From Streptococcus sp. 596553 (GTDB lineage: Bacteria > Bacillota > Bacilli > Lactobacillales > Streptococcaceae), in the NCBI RefSeq assembly GCF_900411395.1, contig NZ_OXCQ01000001.1:1-64000 (forward strand): a stretch of 64,000 bases of DNA. The letters are read 5' to 3'. This document shows, one piece after another, positions 57,702-64,000 of the stretch. Under the pieces are notes generated by a model. It saw nothing but the letters and a program-made list of their open reading frames with translations, was not told where the DNA came from and searched no databases. The position numbers and the translations under genes were made by a program. Positions within the stretch are counted from its first letter, which is position 1. Every line of letters begins with the position of its first letter.

Positions 57702-57734
57702 AACTCTAATTCCTATCTGTAATTAGAGTTTTTT
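57702..57734 (+). terminator. Riboswitch-controlled terminator 2
   Basis: AACTCTAATT / AATTAGAGTT, a perfect 10-bp stem followed by a T run, downstream of TPP riboswitch 2. Confidence 0.85.
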
Positions 57735-57821
57735 CTTTTACGAAACTGGATGAAGGTGCTATAAAGCCTTTTGGTAGCTCACCTTGAGCACCCCACTTTT
57801 CTTTAAAAAAGGAGTTTTTTT

Positions 57822-58382
57822 ATGTTGAAAAAATGGCAGTTAAAAGATGTTATCTTGCTTGCTTTCTTGTCTATCTTTTTTGGTGGGGTTTTCGTTGGTT
57901 CAGGATATGTGTATAATATTCTCAGCCTACTCTTAACACCTCTTGGTTTACAGGCTTTTGCCAATGAAATCCTTTTTGGACTCTGGTGTATGGCTGCGCC
58001 CATTGCTGCCATCTTTGTTCCGAGAGTCGGAAGTGCAACGATTGGAGAAGTGCTAGCTGCGCTTGCTGAAGTCCTTTATGGTAGCCAATTCGGTCTAGGT
58101 GCCCTTTTGTCCGGCTTGGTTCAAGGTTTGGGAAGTGAACTTGGTTTTATCGTAACTAGAAATCGCTATGAAAGTTGGCTCTCTCTAACTGCTAATAGTA
58201 TTGGGATTACGCTTGTTAGCTTTATCTATGAATACATTAAGTTAGGTTACTACGCCTTTTCACTTCCGTTTGTCCTTTCCTTGCTTGTGGTACGTTTTAT
58301 TTCTGTTTATTTCTTCTGTACCATTTTGGTTCGTGCCATTGTCAAACTCTATCATCAGTTTGCAACTGGAGGAAAGGCATAG
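57822..58382 (+). CDS. ykoE: YkoE, ECF transporter S component (thiamin/HMP precursor)
   Basis: This 186-aa membrane protein has about five helices and is the substrate-specific subunit of the YkoEDC ECF transporter, with GSGYVYNILSLLLTPLG and LGALLSGLVQGLGSELGF. YkoEDC takes up hydroxymethylpyrimidine or related thiamin precursors. It is the first gene after TPP riboswitch 2; ykoD starts at the next base. Confidence 0.88.
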   Translation: MLKKWQLKDVILLAFLSIFFGGVFVGSGYVYNILSLLLTPLGLQAFANEILFGLWCMAAPIAAIFVPRVGSATIGEVLAALAEVLYGSQFGLGALLSGLVQGLGSELGFIVTRNRYESWLSLTANSIGITLVSFIYEYIKLGYYAFSLPFVLSLLVVRFISVYFFCTILVRAIVKLYHQFATGGKA

Positions 58383-59768
58383 ATGGGGCTGGAATTACGG
58401 GAGATTCAGTCCCCAATCTTCTTTGAGCCGATTGATTTTACTTTTCATGCGCAAGCCTTTACCTTGTTAGTTGGGAGCAGTGGTTCTGGAAAATCGAGTC
58501 TCTTTCAAATGATTGCCCAAGTCAGTTCTCTTCCCTATAGCGGTCAAGTTCTGATAGATGAGAGCGAGGTCAGTCAGCTTTCTATCGTCAAACGTGTCCA
58601 GACGGTTGGCATTCTCTTTCAAAATCCCAATCATCAATTTACCATGGAGAGCTTGTTTGAGGAGCTGATTTTTACCTTGGAGAATATCGGCTATCCCGTT
58701 CAGGAAATTGATTCTAAAATAGCAGAGGTTGTCCAGCAATGTCGTTGCAAGGACATCTTGCACCGTCCCATCCATCACTTATCAGGCGGAGAAAAGCAAA
58801 AGGCTGCTTTGGCTGTTCTCTTTGCTATGAATCCTAGGGTCTATCTATTAGATGAGCCCTTTGCTTCCATTGATCGCAAGAGTAGGATAGAGATATTGGA
58901 GATTCTAAAAGAGTTGGTCTCTAATGGGAAGACAGTTATTTTGTGCGACCATGATTTATCTGATTATGAAGCCTATATCGACCATATGGTGGAGCTAAGA
59001 GACGGACAACTAAGGGAAGTGTTTCAAATCCCTTCCTCTGAGATGACACAGATTTCTTCAAAGAATGTTGCTTCTAGTCCAGAACTATTCCATATGGATC
59101 GAATGACTTGTGAGCTGGATAAGCGCTCCCTCTTTTCGATTGCGGATTTTACATTCTACCAAGGAATTTCTTGTATCTTGGGTGATAATGGTGTCGGGAA
59201 ATCAACCCTCTTTCGGTCTATTCTTCAATTTCAAAAGTATAAGGGGCGCATTACCTGGAAGGGGACAGTCCTGAAAAAGAAAAAGAGTTTGTACCGTGAC
59301 CTGACGGGTGTTGTTCAGGAAGCTGAGAAGCAGTTTATCAGAGCCAGTCTGCGAGAAGAGCTTCAATTAGATGGACCTGATTCTGAAAGAAATCAGCGAA
59401 TTTTCCAAGCTTTACAATATTTTGATCTGGAGCAGGCTCTTGATAAGAGTCCCTATCAATTAAGTGGTGGCCAGCAAAAGATTTTTCAGCTCTTGACCAT
59501 CTTGACCAGCAAGGCTTCTGTGATCTTGCTAGATGAACCTTTTGCAGGTTTGGATGATAGAGCCTGCCATTATTTTTGTCAGTGGATTGTGGAGGAGAGA
59601 AATCAAGGAAGAAGTTTTCTGATCATTAGCCATCGTTTAGATCCCTTGATCTCTGTGGTTGATTATTGGATTGAGATGACTAGTCAGGGTCTTCGTCATG
59701 TGAAATCAGTGACCATTACTAAACCACTTACATCTCAGAGTAGCAATATCCAAGGGGAGGTGAGATAG
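58383..59768 (+). CDS. ykoD: YkoD, duplicated ECF ATPase
   Basis: This 461-aa protein consists of two fused ABC ATPase domains. The first has Walker A GSSGSGKSSL, signature LSGGEKQKAAL and Walker B VYLLDEPFASID. The second has GDNGVGKSTLF, LSGGQQKIFQL and VILLDEPFAGLD. It energises YkoE uptake. It starts directly at the ykoE stop, and ykoC follows after 1 bp. Confidence 0.92.
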   Translation: MGLELREIQSPIFFEPIDFTFHAQAFTLLVGSSGSGKSSLFQMIAQVSSLPYSGQVLIDESEVSQLSIVKRVQTVGILFQNPNHQFTMESLFEELIFTLENIGYPVQEIDSKIAEVVQQCRCKDILHRPIHHLSGGEKQKAALAVLFAMNPRVYLLDEPFASIDRKSRIEILEILKELVSNGKTVILCDHDLSDYEAYIDHMVELRDGQLREVFQIPSSEMTQISSKNVASSPELFHMDRMTCELDKRSLFSIADFTFYQGISCILGDNGVGKSTLFRSILQFQKYKGRITWKGTVLKKKKSLYRDLTGVVQEAEKQFIRASLREELQLDGPDSERNQRIFQALQYFDLEQALDKSPYQLSGGQQKIFQLLTILTSKASVILLDEPFAGLDDRACHYFCQWIVEERNQGRSFLIISHRLDPLISVVDYWIEMTSQGLRHVKSVTITKPLTSQSSNIQGEVR

Positions 59769-59769
59769 T

Positions 59770-60420
59770 ATGGTCAAAGTAGCAACTCAGACACCGATTA
59801 TCAGTCTCTTTTTGCTGATTTTATCCTTGGAAACATCTTTTATTCCTTCGATTGCTCTGAATCTTTCGGTAGTCGCATTCTGTATTCTCTTTATGCTCTA
59901 TTACCGGCGATTTAAAATGTTAGCTTGGATGATTCTGCTTGCCATTTTGCCATCCTTTGCCAACTACTGGGCAGTTCAGTTACATGGAGATGCTTCGCAG
60001 GCAGTCATGCTTGGAACGAGGGCCTTTGTGACCGTTTGTATTGGTCTTGTTTTTGTTTCCTCTATTTCCCTAAAAGAACTTCTCTTGTACTTGGCTCAAA
60101 AGGGGTTATCACGGTCTTGGGCCTATGCCTTGATTGTGGTATTCAATTCCTTCCCCCTCATTCAGCAAGAAATCAAGTCTCTCAAGGAAGCTTGCCTATT
60201 ACGCGGTCAAGAACTGCATTTTTGGTCTCCCTTGATTTACAGCAAGGTTCTGATGACAGTCTTTAGGTGGCGCCATCTTTACCTGAGAGCCCTGTCGGCG
60301 CATGGATATGACGAACATGCACAGGTGGAGAATCGCTATCGGACTTTTTATATTGCTAAAAAAACAAAATTAATCTACCTGCTTTTCTTTTTATTGCTTC
60401 AAACCAGTCTATTTTTATAA
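59770..60420 (+). CDS. ykoC: YkoC, ECF transmembrane (T) component
   Basis: This 216-aa integral membrane protein has five to six helices and is the energy-coupling T subunit linking ATPases to YkoE. The cytoplasmic coupling helices contain LKEACLLRGQEL and YLRALSAHGYDE, the usual paired AxRGxx-like motifs. It is encoded within the ykoEDC operon. Confidence 0.88.
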   Translation: MVKVATQTPIISLFLLILSLETSFIPSIALNLSVVAFCILFMLYYRRFKMLAWMILLAILPSFANYWAVQLHGDASQAVMLGTRAFVTVCIGLVFVSSISLKELLLYLAQKGLSRSWAYALIVVFNSFPLIQQEIKSLKEACLLRGQELHFWSPLIYSKVLMTVFRWRHLYLRALSAHGYDEHAQVENRYRTFYIAKKTKLIYLLFFLLLQTSLFL

Positions 60421-60430
60421 AGGAGTTATT

Positions 60431-61123
60431 ATGGAATTTACAGATATTGCGATGGAATTATCCAAGGAAGCTTGGCAGACTTCCTTTCATCACCCCTTTG
60501 TATTACAGTTACAAGAGGGAAATTTAGATCCGTCCATCTTTCGCTATTACTTGATTCAGGATGCCTACTATTTGAAGGCCTTCTCAGAAGCCTATCACCT
60601 CTTGGCTGATAAGACTTCAAACCAAGAGATGAAAAGACTCTTGAAACAAAATGCTCAGGGTTTAGTGGAGGGTGAGTTATTTATCCGCCAACAATTTTTC
60701 AAGGAATTGGAAATCAGCGATCAGGAAATGGAGCAACATCCAATCGCTCCCACCTGTTATCATTACATTTCTCATATTTATCGACAATTTGCAGAGCCGA
60801 ACTTGGGCATTGCCTTTGCAAGTTTGCTACCTTGTCCTTGGTTATACCATGATATAGGAAAATCACTTAATCTTAAACCATCACCAAATCCTCTCTACCA
60901 ACAATGGATTGAAACGTATATTACGGATGAGTTGGAGCAACAGATTCGAGAGGAAGAAGCGCTAGTCAATCAACTCTATCGAGAAAGTGACGAGACAGAC
61001 AAGAAAAAAATGCTAGATGCCTTCCACATCAGTGTTCATATGGAAGCCAAGTTTTGGGAAATGGCCTACCAACACCAGACATGGAAGAGCGATTTACAGT
61101 CTTTAGAAAAAGGAGAAGAATAG
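60431..61123 (+). CDS. tenA: TenA, thiaminase II / aminopyrimidine aminohydrolase
   Basis: This 230-aa TenA has the catalytic cysteine form (LLPCPWLYHDIG, Cys135), with the other active-site residues in YLIQDAYYLKAF and HMEAKFWEMAY. It hydrolyses aminomethyl-pyrimidine from degraded thiamin to HMP for salvage. It differs clearly from the cysteine-less TenA at 55155 and lies between ykoC and thiW in operon 2. Confidence 0.9.
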   Translation: MEFTDIAMELSKEAWQTSFHHPFVLQLQEGNLDPSIFRYYLIQDAYYLKAFSEAYHLLADKTSNQEMKRLLKQNAQGLVEGELFIRQQFFKELEISDQEMEQHPIAPTCYHYISHIYRQFAEPNLGIAFASLLPCPWLYHDIGKSLNLKPSPNPLYQQWIETYITDELEQQIREEEALVNQLYRESDETDKKKMLDAFHISVHMEAKFWEMAYQHQTWKSDLQSLEKGEE

Positions 61124-61127
61124 AAGC

Positions 61128-61642
61128 ATGAGAAAGCACCAATTACAAGTTCACAAATTAACCATTTTATCTATGATGATTGCCCTTGATGTAGTTCTTA
61201 CACCTATCTTTCGAATTGAGGGAATGGCACCGATGTCCAGTGTAGTCAATATTCTAGCAGGAATCATGATGGGACCTGTTTATGCCTTGGTTATGGCTAC
61301 AGTGACAGCCTTTATCCGTATGACGACTCAAGGGATTCCACCTTTAGCTCTCACAGGAGCGACTTTTGGAGCCCTTCTAGCAGTAAGTATGGTCGAAAAT
61401 TTTACTTTTCTGCCTTGGGAGAAATTTTGGGAACAGGTATTATTGGTTCTATTGTTTCCTATCCTGTCATGGTTCTCTTTACGGGATCTGCGGCCAAGCT
61501 CAGCTGGTTTATCTACACGCCTCGATTTTTCGGAGCAACCTTGATTGGTACAGCGATTTCCTTTATTGCCTTTCGATTTTTAATCAAGCAGGAATTCTTT
61601 AAAAAAGTGCAGGGATATTTCTTTGCTGAAAGGATAGACTGA
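61128..61642 (+). pseudogene. thiW: thiW, thiazole ECF S component, frameshifted
   Basis: The first frame (61128 to 61384) gives a ThiW N-terminus: MRKHQLQVHKLTILSMMIAL, IEGMAPMSSVVNILAG, TGATFGALLA. After about 61384 the protein continues in another frame to 61642 (KYGRKFYFSALGEILGTG, KLSWFIYTPRFFGATLIG). The frame change equals a net loss of 1 mod 3 bases. By comparison with remembered intact homologues, roughly 10 bp coding for the four residues after GALLA appear missing. In the original frame translation runs on to a stop at 61544. ThiW normally brings hydroxyethylthiazole into the cell, so uptake is probably lost unless another copy exists. Confidence 0.85.
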
Positions 61643-62445
61643 TGCAGGAATTGACAAATCCTTTTTCTCTGGAAACGAGTTCTCTTATTCACTGTATTAC
61701 CAATGAGATTTCTTGTGAGATGCTGGCAAATGGGATTTTGGCTCTGGGATGCAAACCTGTCATGGCAGATGATCCCCGTGAGGTTCTTGATTTTACTAAG
61801 CAAAGCCAGGCTCTCTTCATCAATTTGGGGCATTTGTCAGCTGAGAAGGAAAAAGCAATCCGTATGGCAGCTTCTTATGCAGCTCAAGTTTCTCTTCCAA
61901 TGGTAGTAGATGCGGTTGGCGTAACAGCTTCATCCATTCGTAAGGGACTAGTCAGAGACCTTTTAGACTATAGCCCTACGGTTCTTAAAGGAAATATGTC
62001 AGAAATACGAAGTCTTGTTGGCTTAAAGCACCACGGCGTTGGGGTCGATGCGAGTGCTAAAGATCAAGAAACTGAGGATTTGATTCAAGTCTTGAAAGAC
62101 TGGTGTCAAACCTATACTGGTATGTCATTCTTAGTTACTGGCCCCAAGGATCTCATCGTTTCAGAGAATCAGGTTGCTGTATTGGAGAATGGCTGTGCAG
62201 AATTAGACTGGATAACAGGGACAGGAGATTTGGTTGGAGCTTTAACAGCCGTTTTTCTCAGTCAAGGAAAGACTGGTTTTGAAGCTTCTTGCCTAGCCGT
62301 CTCTTATCTCAATATCTCTGCTGAGAGAATAGTTGTTCAAGGAATGGGATTGGAAGATTTTCGTTACCAAGTACTCAATCAGCTTTCGCTCCTCAAAAGA
62401 GATGAAAACTGGCTAGATGCTATCAAAGGAGATATTTATGAATAG
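61642..62445 (+). CDS. thiM: Hydroxyethylthiazole kinase 2
   Basis: This 267-aa ThiM paralogue has [34 protein letters not shown] and [13 protein letters not shown]. The catalytic loop is GTGDLVGAL, with Asp where ThiM1 and most ThiM enzymes have Cys. It is probably still active as thiazole kinase. Its ATG overlaps the thiW stop, and its end overlaps thiE2 by 8 bp. Confidence 0.88.
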   Translation: MQELTNPFSLETSSLIHCITNEISCEMLANGILALGCKPVMADDPREVLDFTKQSQALFINLGHLSAEKEKAIRMAASYAAQVSLPMVVDAVGVTASSIRKGLVRDLLDYSPTVLKGNMSEIRSLVGLKHHGVGVDASAKDQETEDLIQVLKDWCQTYTGMSFLVTGPKDLIVSENQVAVLENGCAELDWITGTGDLVGALTAVFLSQGKTGFEASCLAVSYLNISAERIVVQGMGLEDFRYQVLNQLSLLKRDENWLDAIKGDIYE

Positions 62446-63070
62446 AGAGGCGCTTAGACTGTATCTGGTAACCAATCGCTACCAAGATTCCGTGGAAAGC
62501 TTTCTTGCAAAAGTTGAGACTGCCTGCCGTTCAGGTGTTACCATAGTCCAATTACGAGAAAAAAATCTCACAACCAATCAATATTATCAACTGGCAAAAC
62601 AAGTCAAGGAAATAACAGATGGCTATCAGGTACCCTTGATAATCGATGATCGTTTGGATGTCTGTCTTGCAGTTGATGCTGCAGGTCTGCATATCGGAGA
62701 CGATGAACTACCCGTTTCGGTTGCCCGACAAGTCTTGGGCCCTGACAAAATACTTGGTGTCACAGCTAAAACTGTAAAAAGAGCCCTAGAAGCGGAAGAA
62801 TCAGGTGCGGATTACTTAGGGACAGGAGCCATTTTCCCGACTACGACCAAGGAAAATGCGCCTATCACCCTGATTTCAACCTTGAAAACAATTTGCCAAA
62901 GGGTCGCCATTCCAGTAGTTGCTATTGGAGGCCTGACTTCAGAGAACATTGACCAACTTATCGGCACGGGTATAGCTGGTGTAGCTGTAGTGCGTGATTT
63001 GATGCAGGCAGAAGATATAGAGGCAAAAACACAAGCTTTTTTAACAAAGTTGGATGACATTATTTTCTAA
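62438..63070 (+). CDS. thiE: Thiamin-phosphate synthase 2
   Basis: This 210-aa ThiE paralogue has [42 protein letters not shown] and [14 protein letters not shown] 62438 follows AAAGGAGA, whereas the longer frame from 62417 would start within thiM2 without a ribosome-binding site. It is more GC-rich than thiE1 and is the last gene of operon 2. A BOX element and terminator follow. Confidence 0.92.
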   Translation: MNREALRLYLVTNRYQDSVESFLAKVETACRSGVTIVQLREKNLTTNQYYQLAKQVKEITDGYQVPLIIDDRLDVCLAVDAAGLHIGDDELPVSVARQVLGPDKILGVTAKTVKRALEAEESGADYLGTGAIFPTTTKENAPITLISTLKTICQRVAIPVVAIGGLTSENIDQLIGTGIAGVAVVRDLMQAEDIEAKTQAFLTKLDDIIF

Positions 63071-63073
63071 TTA

Positions 63074-63224
63074 ATACTCAATGAAAATCAAAGAGGAAGT
63101 TAGCCTCAGGTTGCTCAAAGCCCTGCCTTGAGGTTTTAGATAAGACTGACGAAGTCAGCTCAAAACAGTATTTTGAGGTTGCAGATGGAAGCTGACGTAG
63201 TTTGAAGAGATTTTCGAAGAGTAT
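63074..63224 (+). repeat. BOX element (boxA-boxB-boxC, plus orientation)
   Basis: ATACTCAATGAAAATCAAAG begins boxA, one boxB carries CTGACGAAGTCAG, and boxC ends GAGATTTTCGAAGAGTAT. It lies between thiE2 and the terminator facing thiD. Confidence 0.9.
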
Positions 63225-63227
63225 AAA

Positions 63228-63269
63228 AACTCTCTAATTCCCTTAAAGTGGGAACTAGAGAGTTTTTTT
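63228..63269. terminator. Bidirectional terminator between thiE2 and thiD
   Basis: AACTCTCTAATTCCC / GGGAACTAGAGAGTT (one mismatch, 7-nt loop) with T residues on the right and A residues on the left. Confidence 0.85.
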
Positions 63270-63270
63270 C

Positions 63271-64000
63271 TTAATCTTTAAAAGTTGTATGGTTGACTGG
63301 GCCAGAACCATGACCAAGTTGAGGAGCGTCTTGAATAGCTTTTGTGATAAAGGCCTTGGCCTTATCAACTGCCTGATAAAGGCTTTTTCCCTTGGCTAGT
63401 TCAGCCGTAATCACTGCAGCAAAGGTACATCCAGTACCATGGGTGTGACAGGTTTGAATTCTTGGACTTTCCCAGACAAATTGCTCATCCTTGGTAAAGA
63501 GGAAGTCTTTGGCACCGCCTTCGAGATGACCACCTTTGATGACTACAGACTGAGGACCAAATTCTTTTAAAATCAGGCGACCAGCACGCTGCATGTCTTC
63601 AGGATCATGGATTGAAAAACCAACAATCTCTTCTGCCTCAGGAAGATTTGGCGTAATAATCGTTGCTAGAGGTAGTAAGTTTGTTTTGAGATAGTCTCTA
63701 GCAACTGAGTCGATCAAGGCATCTCCACTTGTAGCAACCATAACAGGATCAAGGACATAGGGACAATCCAGTTTTTTAAGATAGGGTTGGATGATTTCCA
63801 TGATTTCAGTAGTTGCCAACATTCCAGTTTTTACAGCCTGAGGTGGAATATCCGAAAAGACACTGTCCAATTGGGCTTTCAACATTTGAGGAGAAACGTG
63901 CTCAATCAATTGAACGCCTCTGGTATTTTGAGCAACAAGGCTAGTCACAACGGCCATTCCATAGACATCTCTCGCTTGGAACGACTTTAAATCAGCCATA
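63271..64000 (-). CDS. thiD: HMP/HMP-P kinase ThiD, N-terminus outside window
   Basis: This minus-strand ribokinase-family enzyme phosphorylates HMP and HMP-P to HMP pyrophosphate. Conserved blocks are ADLKSFQARDVYGM, VLDPVMVATSGDALI, VIKGGHLEG and HGTGCTFAAVITAELAKG. The Met at 63999 corresponds to the residue before ADLK in homologues, so about 20 N-terminal residues (usually containing GNDPSGGAG) lie beyond base 64000. It completes the thiamin salvage set but is divergently placed and without a visible THI-box here. Confidence 0.92.
   Translation of the reverse strand, partial: MADLKSFQARDVYGMAVVTSLVAQNTRGVQLIEHVSPQMLKAQLDSVFSDIPPQAVKTGMLATTEIMEIIQPYLKKLDCPYVLDPVMVATSGDALIDSVARDYLKTNLLPLATIITPNLPEAEEIVGFSIHDPEDMQRAGRLILKEFGPQSVVIKGGHLEGGAKDFLFTKDEQFVWESPRIQTCHTHGTGCTFAAVITAELAKGKSLYQAVDKAKAFITKAIQDAPQLGHGSGPVNHTTFKD

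Overview
The window looks like a chromosome segment of a Mitis-group Streptococcus (S. pneumoniae / S. mitis / S. oralis cluster). The evidence is low-GC codon use, BOX repeats (three copies), extended TGn -10 promoters, sortase-anchored and choline-binding surface proteins, PrtA and ZmpB, and a pneumococcus-like gene order (mnmLM, ccdA-etrx2-msrAB, a YesMN-type two-component system, zmpB, gki, thyA, miaA-hflX-rnz, murD-murG-divIB, pyrFE, lysS, lctO, thiamin genes). The exact species is not resolved. No intact IS element, prophage, CRISPR array or rRNA is seen.

Layout. 1-2.7 kb: 3' end of a CshA-like LPXTG fibril protein, degenerate repeats, and a RelB/ParE-type toxin-antitoxin pair on the minus strand. 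2.8-5.6 kb: a three-gene ABC-2 exporter operon with a structured leader. 5.65-13.5 kb: tRNA-Thr(CGT), a BOX element, a partial tRNA copy and the giant subtilisin-like protease gene prtA, bracketed by an 89-bp direct repeat that suggests insertion. 13.6-19.3 kb: small membrane proteins, the MnmL/MnmM wobble-uridine modification pair, a CPA1 antiporter and a YihY protein. 19.5-21.9 kb: extracellular methionine sulfoxide repair (CcdA, thioredoxin lipoprotein, MsrAB). 22-31 kb: a two-component system, a UPF0340 gene and zmpB. 31-49.5 kb: mainly housekeeping genes (folate, glucokinase, thymidylate synthase, tRNA maturation, translation GTPases, cell-wall synthesis and division). 49.5-54.7 kb: PyrR-attenuated pyrFE, lysS and lctO. 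54.8-64 kb: two thiamin-salvage operons, each behind an almost identical TPP riboswitch. The second carries a frameshifted thiW, and a divergent thiD runs off the window end.

How parts cooperate. CcdA passes electrons through the membrane to the lipoprotein thioredoxin, which recycles surface MsrAB. The thiamin block combines pyrimidine uptake (YkoEDC), TenA hydrolases, ThiM, ThiD and ThiE to build thiamin phosphate from salvaged pyrimidine and thiazole; thiazole uptake by ThiW is probably lost here. The most unusual signal is a set of five promoters whose -10 box lies only 6-7 nt before the ATG with no Shine-Dalgarno, predicting leaderless mRNAs for mnmL, a DUF3397 gene, pabB, a LysR regulator and yqgQ.
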